Of a stretch of 64,000 bases of DNA, positions 52,419 through 62,936 are shown in pieces. Location: the NCBI RefSeq assembly GCF_000765675.1, contig NZ_JRPA02000005.1, forward strand, positions 52,260 to 116,259. Reading direction: 5' to 3'. This DNA is from Helicobacter sp. MIT 05-5294 (lineage in GTDB: Bacteria; Campylobacterota; Campylobacteria; Campylobacterales; Helicobacteraceae). The notes below the pieces were generated by a model. The model did not search any database and was not told the origin of the DNA. It saw only the letters and a list, made by a program, of their open reading frames with translations. The position numbers and the translations under genes were made by a program. Numbering within the stretch: the first letter of the stretch is position 1; each line of letters begins with the position of its first letter.

Positions 52419-54609
52419 TTTGGAATTGTTGATAAAAGATTTTTTTAGCTTCTTGAAGCGGTAGAGAGATTCCGCCGATATTGAGTGTTTCACCGCCAAG
52501 CGTTGCGATTTTGGTTAGGACTAGGTTGGAATCTTGAAGTAAAGAGTTAAGTTTTTGGATATTTTGGGATTCCACAGCAAGTAAAATTTGCGTAGGAGCT
52601 TCGCCAAAAAGCATATCAAAAGTGAGATTAGTTACGCTTTGAGCACCGATATTTCCCCTGATACACGCCTTTGCAAGAGCAAGTGCTAAGCCACCTTGAT
52701 AAATATCCACTGCTGCTTTAAGAAGTCCGTGTTCGTTGGCTACATTGAGGAAACTCCATAAAAACAATTCATCTTTAAAGTTGATTTGCGCAATCTCACT
52801 TTTGAGAGAATTACCGCAATATTTCGCCACAAGACTTGCGCCAAATTTTGGTGCGATTCCTTTAGGGGCGAGACGATAAACTTCCAATTCTGCAGTTTCA
52901 AAACAAGATTTTAAGACATTATCCACTGCGTCAATCACGCCAACACCCGCAATGCTTGGTGTGGGATAAATATCCTTGCCATTAGTTTGGTTATAAAGAC
53001 TGACATTACCGCTAACAACAGGAGTATTTAAGGCTTTACAAGCTTCTTTAATCCCCTCACAAGACTCCTTGAATTGCCACATTACTTCTGGATTCTCTGG
53101 GCTTCCAAAATTCAAACAATCCGTGATAGCTAAAGCGCGTCCGCCGCGTAAAGCAATATCGCGCCCAACCTTTGCCACAGCTTGTTTTGCTCCCTCTTTT
53201 GGGTCAAGATAGCATAATCTACTTTGACACGCGACACTCATTCCTAAGCCTCTTCCATTTTCTTTGACGCGAATCACACTCGCGCCTCCCGCGCCACTAG
53301 GAATGATGGTGTTGGTTTGCACGGTGGAATCGTATTGCGTATAAACCCAAGCTTTATCGCAGATTTCTGGGCTTTTGAGCAAGGTTTCAAACACTTGTTG
53401 GGGGTTTTGGGATTCTAATTTTTGTTTATCTAAAGCTTCAATAGAATCCAAATAATGCGGAGTTTCACACACTTCGCGCTCTAGTATTGGGGCTTTTTCA
53501 CTAAGAGGGGCGATAGGAATCTCGGCGCATTTTTCGTTATACCAAAAAAGCTCCATTTTGCCACTATTAGTAACTTCTCCGATAATGGCGCAATCTAACT
53601 CCCATTTAGAGAAGATTTCTATGATTCTTGCTTCACAACCTTTTTTAGCGCAAATCAACATTCTTTCTTGCGATTCGCTAAGCATTAATTCATAAGGCGT
53701 CATTCCACTTTCGCGCATTGGCACTTTATCTAGGTGCATAATCATTCCACTTCCGCTGCGTCCTGCCATTTCAAAGCTAGAGCTAGTAAGCCCTGCTGCG
53801 CCCATATCTTGGATTCCTACAATCAAATCCTGCTTGAATAGTTCCAAACAAGCTTCCAAAAGTAATTTTTCGGTAAAAGGATCGCCTACTTGCACGGTGG
53901 GGCGCAAAGATTTAGAATCTTCACTGAAAGAATCACTACTCATTACCGCGCCTCCTAAGCCATCACGCCCTGTTTTTGAGCCTACATAAATCACCGGATT
54001 TCCGATTCCCTCTGCTTTGCCATAGAAAATTTCATCGTTTTTAACAATTCCAAGCGAAAAGGCATTGACTAAAATATTCCCATCATAACTTGGTTCAAAG
54101 CTCATTTCACCGCCAATCGTTGGCACTCCCATGCAGTTTCCATATCCTCCGATTCCTGCAACAACTCCACGCAATAAATAACGATGTTTTGCACCAATGG
54201 AATCTCTTTTGGTAATATCGCCAAAACGGATAGAATTAAGACTTGCAACCACTCTAGCACCCATTGTGAAAATATCACGCATAATTCCGCCCACACCTGT
54301 CGCAGCTCCTGCGTAGGGTTCAATGAAGCTCGGGTGATTGTGGGATTCCATTTTAAAAACCGCTCCATAGCCTCCGCCAATATCAATCACTCCTGCATTT
54401 TCGCCGGGTCCTTGAATCACCCATGGAGCGCGGGTTGGAAAACCGCTAAGATAGATTTTGCTAGATTTATAACTACAATGTTCACTCCACATTGCAGAAA
54501 AAATACCAAGTTCTACTAGATTAGGTTCTCTTCCTAAAATATTCAAAATCTTGTCGTAATCTTCTTGCGTTAGCTTATGCTGTTTTAAGACTTGAGGTAG
54601 ATTTTCCAT
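52399..54609 (-). CDS. purL: Phosphoribosylformylglycinamidine synthase II
   Basis: A 736-residue small-type PurL that converts FGAR to FGAM with ATP and ammonia from the PurQ/PurS partners, in purine synthesis. [42 protein letters not shown] and the second half-domain [19 protein letters not shown] are all conserved. Length fits the PurSQL form. purS and purQ are not adjacent here. It stands divergent from ppsA. Confidence 0.95.
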   Translation of the reverse strand: MENLPQVLKQHKLTQEDYDKILNILGREPNLVELGIFSAMWSEHCSYKSSKIYLSGFPTRAPWVIQGPGENAGVIDIGGGYGAVFKMESHNHPSFIEPYAGAATGVGGIMRDIFTMGARVVASLNSIRFGDITKRDSIGAKHRYLLRGVVAGIGGYGNCMGVPTIGGEMSFEPSYDGNILVNAFSLGIVKNDEIFYGKAEGIGNPVIYVGSKTGRDGLGGAVMSSDSFSEDSKSLRPTVQVGDPFTEKLLLEACLELFKQDLIVGIQDMGAAGLTSSSFEMAGRSGSGMIMHLDKVPMRESGMTPYELMLSESQERMLICAKKGCEARIIEIFSKWELDCAIIGEVTNSGKMELFWYNEKCAEIPIAPLSEKAPILEREVCETPHYLDSIEALDKQKLESQNPQQVFETLLKSPEICDKAWVYTQYDSTVQTNTIIPSGAGGASVIRVKENGRGLGMSVACQSRLCYLDPKEGAKQAVAKVGRDIALRGGRALAITDCLNFGSPENPEVMWQFKESCEGIKEACKALNTPVVSGNVSLYNQTNGKDIYPTPSIAGVGVIDAVDNVLKSCFETAELEVYRLAPKGIAPKFGASLVAKYCGNSLKSEIAQINFKDELFLWSFLNVANEHGLLKAAVDIYQGGLALALAKACIRGNIGAQSVTNLTFDMLFGEAPTQILLAVESQNIQKLNSLLQDSNLVLTKIATLGGETLNIGGISLPLQEAKKIFYQQFQNVVESL

Positions 54610-54794
54610 TTTTTTCCTTTTTGCTTTACATTGTTTTAGTGTGTAAAATTTACAAAATATACTGAAAGTTTATCAAATGACGCATAAAGTATAGATAAAC
54701 CTAAGATTGAGATAAGTTAAATTCAGTAGAATATGCGCGTTTTATTTTTGTAAAACAATTTTCACGCTAGGCAATTTTTAAGGAGAAATTTAAG

Positions 54795-57218
54795 ATGAAA
54801 TACATCAAGTTTTTCAAAGAGCTAAACAATAAAGATGTCCCTATTGTTGGGGGAAAAAATGCAAGCATTGGAGAAATGTTTCAAGAGCTTGTGCCAATGG
54901 GAATCAAAGTTCCAAATGGTTTTGCAATTACGAGTGAAGCGTATTGGTATCTATTAGATAGTGCAGGGATTCGTGATAAAATCAGAGAATTACTTGAGGG
55001 GATTGATGTAACCGAAATTGATGTATTAAATGTTCGCTCCAAAAAAATCCGTGATATGATTTTTGGCACTCCATTGCCAGAAGATTTGCGCGAAGAAATT
55101 TTAGAAGCTTATAGAATCTTAAGTGCGGAATATAAAATGGAAGAAGCAGATGTAGCAGTCCGAAGTTCCGCAACTGCTGAAGATTTGCCTGATGCGAGTT
55201 TTGCAGGACAGCAAGATACTTATTTGAGTGTGCGTGGAGAAGCCGAGCTAATCCATTATGTTAAATCTTGTCTTGCTTCGCTTTTTACAGAAAGAGCGGT
55301 GAGTTATCGTGCGTCAAGGAATTTTGACCATTTCAAAGTCGCGTTATCTGTGGGTGTGCAAAAAATGGTGCGTTCAGACAAGGGAAGTTCGGGTGTTATG
55401 TTTAGTATTGATACAGAGACCGGCTTTAAAGACGCAGTTTTCATTACTTCAAGTTGGGGGCTTGGCGAAAATGTCGTAGGTGGTACGGTCAATCCCGATG
55501 AATTTTATGTTTTCAAACCCTCTTTGGAATTAGGCAAACGCCCTATCTTGAAGCGTCAGTTGGGATTCAAAAATATTAAAATGGTTTATGCAGCACCCGG
55601 CGCAAAACACCCTACCAAAAACATTGAAACCACCGAAGAAGAGTTGAAAAGTTTCTCATTGGAAGATGATGAAGTGCTTACTTTAGCGCGTTATGCAATG
55701 TTGATTGAGAAGCATTATTCTAAAGAAGCTGGAGAATATCGCCCAATGGATATGGAATGGGCAAAAGATGGCAATAGCGGAGAGATTTTCATCGTCCAAG
55801 CGCGTCCTGAAACCGTGCAAAGCCAAAAAATGAAAAAACAAAGCAATAACTTTGAAAAATATTTCTTTAAAGATAAAGGCGAAAAAGAGATTCTACTCAC
55901 CGGTAAAGCAGTAGGAGGCAAAATCGGGATTGGAAAAATCCGCGTGATTGATAACATCTCCAATATGGGAGAGTTGAAAAAAGGAGAAATTCTAGTAACA
56001 GACAATACAGACCCTGATTGGGAACCTGCGATGAAAAAAGCGTCGGCGGTGATTACGAATCGTGGTGGGCGCACTTGCCACGCGGCAATCGTTGCGCGTG
56101 AAATTGGCGTCCCTGCGATTGTGGGAGCAGTGGGCGCGACAGAAAAGCTGGAAACAGGTATGGAAGTTACCGTTTCTTGCGCAGAGGGTGAAGATGGATT
56201 TGTATATAATGGGGTTTATGAGTATGAAGTGGAGAAAATTGACTTAAGCACTCTTGAACAACCCAAAACCAAAATTTATATGAACATTGGGAATCCAGAA
56301 AAAGCCTTTTCTTTTTCTATGATTCCAAATAATGGCGTTGGACTTGCTCGAATGGAGTTTATTATTAACAACTACATTAAAGCGCACCCTTTGGCATTGA
56401 TTGATTTGCATAATGGAAACAAAGAATTTGACGGCATTGAGGGTGTGCAAGAGATCATGTCAGGCTATGCGAATCCTAAAGATTTCTTTATCAAAAAAAT
56501 CGCAGAGGGCGTGGGAATGATTGCTTCTGCTTTCTATCCGAAGCCCGTTATTGTGCGCACGAGTGATTTTAAATCTAATGAATATTGTCGTATGGTAGGT
56601 GGCAAAAACTACGAGCCAACAGAAGAGAATCCAATGATTGGATACAGAGGAGCAAGTCGCTATTATTCCGAGCAATATCGTCAAGCTTTTGAATGGGAAT
56701 GCCAAGCACTTGCTATGGCGAGAAACGAAATGGGATTCTCTAATATGAAAATTATGATTCCATTCCTAAGAACTCCTGAAGAGGGGCGCAGAGTGCTTGA
56801 TATAATGCGCAAAAATGGCTTAGTGCAGGGCGAGAATGGATTGGAAATCTATGTAATGTGCGAATTGCCTGTGAATATTGTATTGGCTGATGAGTTTTTG
56901 CAACTCTTTGATGGATTTTCCATTGGCTCAAATGACTTAACACAACTGACACTTGGCGTCGATAGAGATGGTGAGCTAGTAAGTCATATTTTTGATGAGC
57001 GCAATCCTGCATTGCTGAAGATGTTTAAAATGGCGATTGAATCTTGCAAGAAACACAACAAATATTGCGGAATCTGCGGACAAGCTCCAAGTGATTATCC
57101 AGAAATTGCAGAATTTTTGGTTGAAAATGGCATCACCTCTATCTCTCTAAATCCGGATTCCATGATTGAGACTTGGGATAGAATCGTCCAACTCGAAAAG
57201 AAACTCGGAATCTCTTAA
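54795..57218 (+). CDS. ppsA: Phosphoenolpyruvate synthase
   Basis: An 807-residue pyruvate, water dikinase making phosphoenolpyruvate from pyruvate for gluconeogenesis. An N-terminal ATP-grasp domain ([31 protein letters not shown]), the swivelling phosphohistidine domain with [15 protein letters not shown] (catalytic His429), and the C-terminal PEP-binding barrel ([36 protein letters not shown]) are complete. AAGGAGAAATTTAAG precedes the ATG and a hairpin follows the stop. Confidence 0.95.
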   Translation: MKYIKFFKELNNKDVPIVGGKNASIGEMFQELVPMGIKVPNGFAITSEAYWYLLDSAGIRDKIRELLEGIDVTEIDVLNVRSKKIRDMIFGTPLPEDLREEILEAYRILSAEYKMEEADVAVRSSATAEDLPDASFAGQQDTYLSVRGEAELIHYVKSCLASLFTERAVSYRASRNFDHFKVALSVGVQKMVRSDKGSSGVMFSIDTETGFKDAVFITSSWGLGENVVGGTVNPDEFYVFKPSLELGKRPILKRQLGFKNIKMVYAAPGAKHPTKNIETTEEELKSFSLEDDEVLTLARYAMLIEKHYSKEAGEYRPMDMEWAKDGNSGEIFIVQARPETVQSQKMKKQSNNFEKYFFKDKGEKEILLTGKAVGGKIGIGKIRVIDNISNMGELKKGEILVTDNTDPDWEPAMKKASAVITNRGGRTCHAAIVAREIGVPAIVGAVGATEKLETGMEVTVSCAEGEDGFVYNGVYEYEVEKIDLSTLEQPKTKIYMNIGNPEKAFSFSMIPNNGVGLARMEFIINNYIKAHPLALIDLHNGNKEFDGIEGVQEIMSGYANPKDFFIKKIAEGVGMIASAFYPKPVIVRTSDFKSNEYCRMVGGKNYEPTEENPMIGYRGASRYYSEQYRQAFEWECQALAMARNEMGFSNMKIMIPFLRTPEEGRRVLDIMRKNGLVQGENGLEIYVMCELPVNIVLADEFLQLFDGFSIGSNDLTQLTLGVDRDGELVSHIFDERNPALLKMFKMAIESCKKHNKYCGICGQAPSDYPEIAEFLVENGITSISLNPDSMIETWDRIVQLEKKLGIS

Positions 57219-57221
57219 ATA

Positions 57222-57247
57222 CAAGTAGGGCTTCTAAGCTCTACTTG
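57222..57247 (+). terminator. Hairpin after ppsA
   Basis: CAAGTAGGGC (57222-57231) pairs with GCTCTACTTG (57238-57247), ten pairs with one G-T, around a six-base loop. It starts a few bases after the ppsA stop and is followed by CTTT, a moderate intrinsic terminator. Confidence 0.6.
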
Positions 57248-57310
57248 CTTTAAAAAAGATAAAAAAATAAACTAAACTTCATTTTTGAAATACTTTTAAT
57301 TTGTGCATTG

Positions 57311-57316
57311 TATAAT
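57311..57316 (+). promoter_or_regulatory. -10 box for serB
   Basis: TATAAT in GCATTGTATAATGTT, 31 bases before the TTG start of serB and after the ppsA hairpin. Confidence 0.55.
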
Positions 57317-57346
57317 GTTTATTATTTTTGGATTCTAAGGATTTTT

Positions 57347-57970
57347 TTGAAACTTGCAGTATTTGATTTTGATTCTACGCTAATGGACGGCGAAACGATT
57401 GATTTACTTGCACTTGCAAATCATAGCGAAGCAGAAGTAAGCCAAATCACTAAAGAAGCAATGGCGGGAAAGTTAGATTTTCATGATAGCCTCAAAAGGC
57501 GTGTAGCGACACTTAAAGGAATGCCTTTAGAAAAAGTCTATGCAGTTTGCAATCATCTTCATTACAATTTTGGCGCAAAAGAACTCATCGCAGAGTTAAA
57601 AAAACGGGATTACAAAGTCGTTGTTTTTAGCGGCGGTTTTGATGAGGGAGTGAGTGCAGGGCAAAAAGTGCTTGGTTATGATATGTATTTTAGCAATACT
57701 TTGCATCGCAAGGACAATGTATTGACAGGAGAAGTGGGAGGCGAGATGATGTTTGCATACTCTAAAGGGCGTATGCTAGAGAAATTGCAAATTCTACTAA
57801 ATGCAACTTATCAAACAACTATTGTTATTGGCGATGGAGCAAATGATGTTTCTATGTTTGATTATGCAGAAAAAAAGGTCGCATTTTGTGCGAATGCGGT
57901 ATTAAAAGAAGCCGCAAATATCATCATTGATGAAAAAAATCTTATGCTAATTAAAGAATATTTGGATTAA
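57347..57970 (+). CDS. serB: Phosphoserine phosphatase
   Basis: A 207-residue HAD-superfamily phosphatase for the last step of serine synthesis. Motif I FDFDSTLMDGE (Asp7 nucleophile, Asp9), motif II VFSGGF, the Lys in YSKGRML and motif III IGDGANDVSM are present. The start is TTG 57347 preceded by TAAGGA, giving the normal family length; a frame open further upstream has no ribosome-binding site. Ten bases separate it from tal. Confidence 0.92.
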   Translation: MKLAVFDFDSTLMDGETIDLLALANHSEAEVSQITKEAMAGKLDFHDSLKRRVATLKGMPLEKVYAVCNHLHYNFGAKELIAELKKRDYKVVVFSGGFDEGVSAGQKVLGYDMYFSNTLHRKDNVLTGEVGGEMMFAYSKGRMLEKLQILLNATYQTTIVIGDGANDVSMFDYAEKKVAFCANAVLKEAANIIIDEKNLMLIKEYLD

Positions 57971-57979
57971 GGAGGAAAT

Positions 57980-58990
57980 ATGCAAGAAAGTGCTTTACTT
58001 TCACTTTGGTGTGATTTTGTTGAAAGGGATTTTTTGGAGAATGATTTTATCAAAATGATAGAGGGAGATTTGGTAGAGGGTGCTACGAGCAATCCGGCGA
58101 TTTTCCAACAAGCTTTTTTAAACGAAAGCTATCAAGAGCAAAAAAATTCGCTCAAAGGCAAAAGCGCAAAAGAAATTTATGAAGCACTTGCTAAAACAGA
58201 CATTCAACGCGCTGCAGAGTTGCTTAAACCGCTTTATGATACGAATCCTAATGACGGCTATATTAGCATAGAAGTAGATCCGAATCTATGCGAAGACACA
58301 AAGGCAACCATTGAAGAGGGTGTGCGCTTGTTTCATGATATTGGCTATCCGAATGTAATGATAAAGATTCCTGCGACAAAAGCGGGTTTTGGCGCAATGG
58401 AAGAGCTAATTTCACAAGGAATCTCTGTTAATGCAACTTTGGTTTTCAGTAAAGAACAGGTTGTAGGTTGTATGGAAGCGTTTAAAAGAGGCTATGAGCA
58501 ATTCAAACAAACAAGTAAAAAAGAGCTTAAAGACTATCCACGCGCGGTTGTGAGCATTTTTGTTTCTCGTTTTGACCGCAAATGCGATTCTATCTTGCAA
58601 GAACACGGAATCCCAAATGCAACTTTAGGGATTAAAAATGCGCAATATTTATATCATATTCTTAACAGCTATTCTTTGTCAGGAGTGCGTGCGCTTTTTG
58701 CAAGCACAGGCGTGAAAGGCAACGATTTAGAACCCGCATATTATATCAAAGAGCTTTATCACCCTTATGCGGTCAATACTGCGCCTCTTAGCGCGTTAAA
58801 TGCGTTTGTAGAGTTGGAGGATATAGAAGAAGCTTACTTACCAAGTTTAGAGGAATTAGAAGAGTTTTTTGTTGGTGTGAAAGAAGCGGGTGTGGATTTA
58901 AATAAAGTCAGCAAGGAGCTTTTAGAGCAGGGTTTGGAAGATTTTAAAGTCGCTTTTAGTAAGATTTTAGCAAGTTTAGAATCTATTTAA
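57980..58990 (+). CDS. tal: Transaldolase
   Basis: A 336-residue transaldolase of the pentose phosphate pathway (long Campylobacterota/actinobacterial type). GATSNPAIFQQA near the N-terminus, YPNVMIKIPATKAG with the Schiff-base Lys129, SVNATLVFSKEQ and VSIFVSRFDRKCD are characteristic. A good AAGGAGGAAAT ribosome-binding site precedes the ATG. The order tal-rplY-pth-lptG-like downstream matches what I recall from H. pylori. Confidence 0.93.
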   Translation: MQESALLSLWCDFVERDFLENDFIKMIEGDLVEGATSNPAIFQQAFLNESYQEQKNSLKGKSAKEIYEALAKTDIQRAAELLKPLYDTNPNDGYISIEVDPNLCEDTKATIEEGVRLFHDIGYPNVMIKIPATKAGFGAMEELISQGISVNATLVFSKEQVVGCMEAFKRGYEQFKQTSKKELKDYPRAVVSIFVSRFDRKCDSILQEHGIPNATLGIKNAQYLYHILNSYSLSGVRALFASTGVKGNDLEPAYYIKELYHPYAVNTAPLSALNAFVELEDIEEAYLPSLEELEEFFVGVKEAGVDLNKVSKELLEQGLEDFKVAFSKILASLESI

Positions 58991-59012
58991 ATTAAGTTTT
59001 ATTAAACCCTGC

Positions 59013-59018
59013 TATAAT
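59013..59018 (+). promoter_or_regulatory. -10 box for rplY
   Basis: TATAAT in CCTGCTATAATGGCG, 33 bases before the rplY ATG, in the 60-base gap after tal. Confidence 0.6.
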
Positions 59019-59050
59019 GGCGAGTTTATTTTAATTTTTAAGGATACAAA

Positions 59051-59587
59051 ATGTTAAGTGGAATAATTAGAGAGAGTATTTCTAAGTCCGACGCTAAGAC
59101 TTTAAGAAAAAATGGTTATCTAATTGCCAATATCTATGGAAAAGGCAAAGAAAATATCCATTGTGCTTTTAAACGCAATGCTTTTATTCGCGAAGTCAAG
59201 AACAAGACGGATTTAATCTTTGAAGTAGAAGTTGGCACACAAAAATATCCTGTGGTAATCCAAGAATACCAAAAAGATCCTGTTACAAGCGAAATTATCC
59301 ATGTGGATTTAATGTTGGCACAACAAGGAGTAGAGGCTAAATATTCTGTAAAAGTCCGCACAGTTGGCACTCCAAAAGGTCTTAAAAATAAAGGGGTTTT
59401 GATGATGTCCAAAAAACGCATTAAAGTCAAATCTAAACCTGAAAATTTGCCTAAAGACTATGAAATCAATGTAACAGATTTAGATGTTGGTGATGTTGTG
59501 CTTGTGCGCGATTTACCTGCGTTTGATGGCGTTAAAATTGTAGAACGAGATGATGTTGCGATTGTTGGTGTGATTAAATCTCGCTAA
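59051..59587 (+). CDS. rplY: 50S ribosomal protein L25/Ctc
   Basis: A 178-residue 5S-rRNA-binding protein of the long L25/TL5/Ctc form. The N-terminal L25 domain (AKTLRKNGYLIANIYGKGKE, EYQKDPVTSEIIHVDLM) is followed by the beta-rich Ctc C-terminal domain (KGVLMMSKKRIKVKSKPENL, GDVVLVRDLP). TTAAGGATACAAA precedes the ATG. pth begins one base after the stop. Confidence 0.94.
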   Translation: MLSGIIRESISKSDAKTLRKNGYLIANIYGKGKENIHCAFKRNAFIREVKNKTDLIFEVEVGTQKYPVVIQEYQKDPVTSEIIHVDLMLAQQGVEAKYSVKVRTVGTPKGLKNKGVLMMSKKRIKVKSKPENLPKDYEINVTDLDVGDVVLVRDLPAFDGVKIVERDDVAIVGVIKSR

Positions 59588-59588
59588 A

Positions 59589-60266
59589 ATGTTTTTAATC
59601 GTAGGTTTAGGGAATCCGGGTCAGAAATACCAAAATAACCGACATAATATCGGTTTTAGAGTTTTGGATTCTCTGATCTACTCTTTTAATGCAATCAAGC
59701 AAAGCGATAAAAACTTTCAAGGTGAAGTTTATAAAGCAAACCAACTTCTTTTTCTAAAACCTCAAACTTTTATGAATCTTTCGGGACAATCTGTGCAAAG
59801 TGTCAAGAATTTCTATAAAATTACAGATTTTGCAGTCGTGCATGATGAGCTAGATTTGCCCTTTGGTGCGGTAAAATTTAAATTTGGCGGAGGAAGTGGC
59901 GGTCATAATGGTTTAAAATCCATTGATTCTTTATGTGGCAATGAATATTATAGAATCCGCTATGGGATTGGTAAACCAAGCAATAAAGAGCAAGTGATTC
60001 ATTGGGTTTTGAATGATTTTTCCAAAGAAGAAGAAATGGAGAATCCAAAACTTATTGCGCATTGTGCAAAAGCGTCGTTGGAGATTGCCACATTAGAATC
60101 ACCCAAAGAATTATCAAACAAAATTTCTAGTATTTTTACATTAAATCCAAACACTTCAAATACAAAAAACAAAGAATCTCAAGCCAAAAACCTCAAGCCA
60201 AACCCTAAAGATTCTACAATGCAAACTTATGCTTTATCTCAAAAACATTGCAAAGAGAATCCATGA
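59589..60266 (+). CDS. pth: Peptidyl-tRNA hydrolase with C-terminal extension
   Basis: A 225-residue enzyme that frees tRNA from dropped-off peptides. GLGNPGQKYQNNRHNIGF carries the catalytic His, HDELDLPFGAVKFK the Asp, and GGSGGHNGLKSI the binding loop. The catalytic domain ends near residue 185; about 40 Lys/Asn/Ser-rich residues follow and look disordered. The stop overlaps the next start as ATGA. Confidence 0.94.
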   Translation: MFLIVGLGNPGQKYQNNRHNIGFRVLDSLIYSFNAIKQSDKNFQGEVYKANQLLFLKPQTFMNLSGQSVQSVKNFYKITDFAVVHDELDLPFGAVKFKFGGGSGGHNGLKSIDSLCGNEYYRIRYGIGKPSNKEQVIHWVLNDFSKEEEMENPKLIAHCAKASLEIATLESPKELSNKISSIFTLNPNTSNTKNKESQAKNLKPNPKDSTMQTYALSQKHCKENP

Positions 60267-61336
60267 AGCTTTTTTTTTGCTATATTGGCTTTTTATACCT
60301 TAAATATTTTTTCTTTTTATTTGTTTCTTTGGAATGTTTTTTTGTTGTAATTGATTTAGTGAAATATTTGGACGAATTGCCTAATTCTGCTAATTTAATC
60401 GTGCTTTTGATGGTATATGATTTTATGTATGCAAGTCAATTCATCTTGCCGCTGTCCTTGATTTTAGCACAAATTGTGCTTGTGATTGTTTTGCTTAAAA
60501 GCTCACAATGGACTGCATTTTTGGCATTAGGGTATTCAAAGCTAAAAATCTTTTTGCCTATTTTTTTTCTTAGTTCTTTGATGTCGTTTTGCTTTATTGC
60601 GCTCAATGCCACGCCTTTTGCTTATGCTAAGGAACAAGTAGATTTGATTGTTGATAGGGGGTTTTTGGGAAGTGTCAAAAACGATTTGTTTGTCAAATAT
60701 GATAACACCTATATTTATCTTGAAAAGATTTTCCCTCTATTACAAAGCGCAGAGGGATTGCATATTTATGAATTTAATCAAGACAATAGCGAGATTCTGC
60801 GCATTGTGGAGTCCCCCAAAGCAATTTTTAATGGAGAAGAATGGACTTTGCAAAATGTTACAATTGTGGATTTGGATAAGGATTTGCAAATTGGGCAGAA
60901 TCCTTTAAGGATCCAACACATAGACTCTTATACGACTTTACATGGATTTAAGCCTAAAATTTTGGAAAATATCTATGAGCAAAACGGCAGTATTTCTATT
61001 ATTGATGCGTATGAGGCAATCACTCTTTTAGGTGAGCAAAATGTCAATACCCAAAAAATTCGTGGTTTGCTTTATAGTCTGATATTTTTTCCGCTTTTTG
61101 CTCCATTTGCAATGATTTGTTTAAGCTATTTTACTCCAAATTCCAATCGTTACGCGAATCTAAGCTTGATGACATTGGGTATGATTTTGGGCGTTTTGAT
61201 GTTGTGGGGGATATTTTTTAGCTTTTCAAGATTGTCTATGAGTGGGTTTTTGCAACCAGAATTTAGTATTTTGTTGCCGATTTTTGTGCTTTTTTCGGTA
61301 AGCTTTTTTGTTTTGCTAAAGATTCTAAAAGCATAA
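60263..61336 (+). CDS. LptF/LptG-family permease (YjgP/YjgQ)
   Basis: A 357-residue membrane protein of the YjgP/YjgQ family, the permease half of the LptBFG ABC complex that extracts lipopolysaccharide from the inner membrane. Three N-terminal helices, a periplasmic beta-jellyroll (about residues 130-245) and three C-terminal helices fit the family. The start is ATG 60263, overlapping the pth stop (ATGA). Codons 3-6 include a T9 run (60270-60278). Whether it is LptF or LptG is not decidable from this window. Confidence 0.85.
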   Translation: MKLFFCYIGFLYLKYFFFLFVSLECFFVVIDLVKYLDELPNSANLIVLLMVYDFMYASQFILPLSLILAQIVLVIVLLKSSQWTAFLALGYSKLKIFLPIFFLSSLMSFCFIALNATPFAYAKEQVDLIVDRGFLGSVKNDLFVKYDNTYIYLEKIFPLLQSAEGLHIYEFNQDNSEILRIVESPKAIFNGEEWTLQNVTIVDLDKDLQIGQNPLRIQHIDSYTTLHGFKPKILENIYEQNGSISIIDAYEAITLLGEQNVNTQKIRGLLYSLIFFPLFAPFAMICLSYFTPNSNRYANLSLMTLGMILGVLMLWGIFFSFSRLSMSGFLQPEFSILLPIFVLFSVSFFVLLKILKA

Positions 61337-61360
61337 ATCAATTATCAAAAGGAGTTAGAA

Positions 61361-62893
61361 ATGACGGCACTTTTAAGCGTAAGTGATAAACAAGGAATCG
61401 TAGAGTTTGCGCGAGAATTAGTGGGGTTAGGATATGAGATTCTATCCACGGGCGGGACTTTGAAAGTTTTAGGAGAAAATGCGATTCCCGCATTAGATGT
61501 GGCACAATACACGCAAAGTCCGGAAATGTTTGATGGGCGCGTAAAGACTTTGCACCCAAGAATCCATGGAGGGATTCTTCATCGGCGCGGAAATGCAGAG
61601 GATAGGACAAAGGCACAAGAATTTGGAATCCGTGATATTAGTTTGGTTTGCGTGAATTTATATCCTTTTAAAGCCACGATAGAGCGCACAAATGATTTTG
61701 AAGAAATTATTGAAAACATTGATATTGGCGGTCCTTCAATGGTTCGGGCAGCTGCAAAAAACTTTGAATCTGTGTTGGTTTTGACAAATCCTAGTGATTA
61801 TGAAGAGGTTTTAGTGCGCCTTAAAAACAATCAAAACACATTGGAATTTCGCCAACGCATGATGATTAAGGCATTTGAACACACCGCGAGTTATGATTGT
61901 ATGATTGCTAATTATATGAATGCGCGATTTAATGGGGGATTTGGAGAATCCCATTTCATCGCAGGGAAGCTTGTCGCGCATACGCGCTATGGGGAGAATC
62001 CTCATCAAAAAGGCGCGTATTATGAGTTTGGCGATTTTTATTCTACAAACTTCAAAACTCTTAAAGGCGAGATTAGCTTCAACAATCTTACCGATATTAA
62101 TAGCGCAGTCAAAATTGCATCAAGTTTTGGCGAAGTTCCGAGTGTGTGTATCGTAAAACACGCCAATCCTTGCGGTTTTGCTATCAAAGAGACTTTGAAA
62201 AATTCCTATATAGAAGCACTCAAATGTGATTCTATCTCTGCTTTTGGCGGAGTTGTGGCAGTCAATGGAATCGTAGATTTGGAACTTGCGCAAGAAATAG
62301 GCAAAATCTTCATTGAGGTATTAGTCGCAGCGGATATTTCCAAAGAGGCTTTGGAGTTTTTAGAAACCAAGAAAAAAATCAAACTTTTTGTTTGTGGTGG
62401 CAAATTTTTGAAGTTTCCCAAAGATAATCAAGACTTTAAGCATATTGAAGGCGGATTTGTCTTGCAGGATTCTGATAAAGTCGCAGAAGATGAAGTGGAA
62501 AACGCGCAGTGCGTGAGCCAAAAAGTCGCAACAAAGGCGCAAATGCAAGACTTGAAAATCGCCTATAAAATCGCAAGTTTAGTTAAATCAAATTGCGTGG
62601 TTTATGTCAAGGATTCCGCAATGGTAGCCGTAGGTATGGGAATGACAAGTCGTATTGATGCGGCAAAGTCTGCTATTAGAAAGGCGGAGGAAATGGGATT
62701 GGATTTGCGCGGTTGCGTGTTGGCAAGTGAGGCATTCTTTCCTTTTAAAGACAGCATTGAAGAGGCGCAAAAAGTCGGCGTGAGTGCTGTGATTGAACCG
62801 GGTGGCAGCATTCGTGATGAAGAAGTGATTGAATGCGCAAATACCTATGGTATGGCACTTTATTTCACGGGTAAGCGGCATTTCTTGCATTAA
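61361..62893 (+). CDS. purH: Bifunctional AICAR transformylase / IMP cyclohydrolase
   Basis: A 510-residue enzyme for the last two steps of IMP synthesis. The N-terminal cyclohydrolase (MGS-like) domain has [22 protein letters not shown] and [18 protein letters not shown]. The transformylase domain has [34 protein letters not shown] and the C-terminal [12 protein letters not shown]. It is complete and normal in length. AAAAGGAGTTAGAA precedes the ATG. Confidence 0.96.
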   Translation: MTALLSVSDKQGIVEFARELVGLGYEILSTGGTLKVLGENAIPALDVAQYTQSPEMFDGRVKTLHPRIHGGILHRRGNAEDRTKAQEFGIRDISLVCVNLYPFKATIERTNDFEEIIENIDIGGPSMVRAAAKNFESVLVLTNPSDYEEVLVRLKNNQNTLEFRQRMMIKAFEHTASYDCMIANYMNARFNGGFGESHFIAGKLVAHTRYGENPHQKGAYYEFGDFYSTNFKTLKGEISFNNLTDINSAVKIASSFGEVPSVCIVKHANPCGFAIKETLKNSYIEALKCDSISAFGGVVAVNGIVDLELAQEIGKIFIEVLVAADISKEALEFLETKKKIKLFVCGGKFLKFPKDNQDFKHIEGGFVLQDSDKVAEDEVENAQCVSQKVATKAQMQDLKIAYKIASLVKSNCVVYVKDSAMVAVGMGMTSRIDAAKSAIRKAEEMGLDLRGCVLASEAFFPFKDSIEEAQKVGVSAVIEPGGSIRDEEVIECANTYGMALYFTGKRHFLH

Positions 62894-62936
62894 TTGTGTG
62901 GAGTGGATTCTATTTCGGAATTTCAAGGAAACAAGA

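Noticed and set aside
60270..60278. T9 run at codons 3-6 of the LptF/G-like permease as a phase-variation switch
   Set aside because: Runs of this length are common in A+T-rich DNA, the product is likely essential, and the frame is normal; kept only as a remark in the gene entry.
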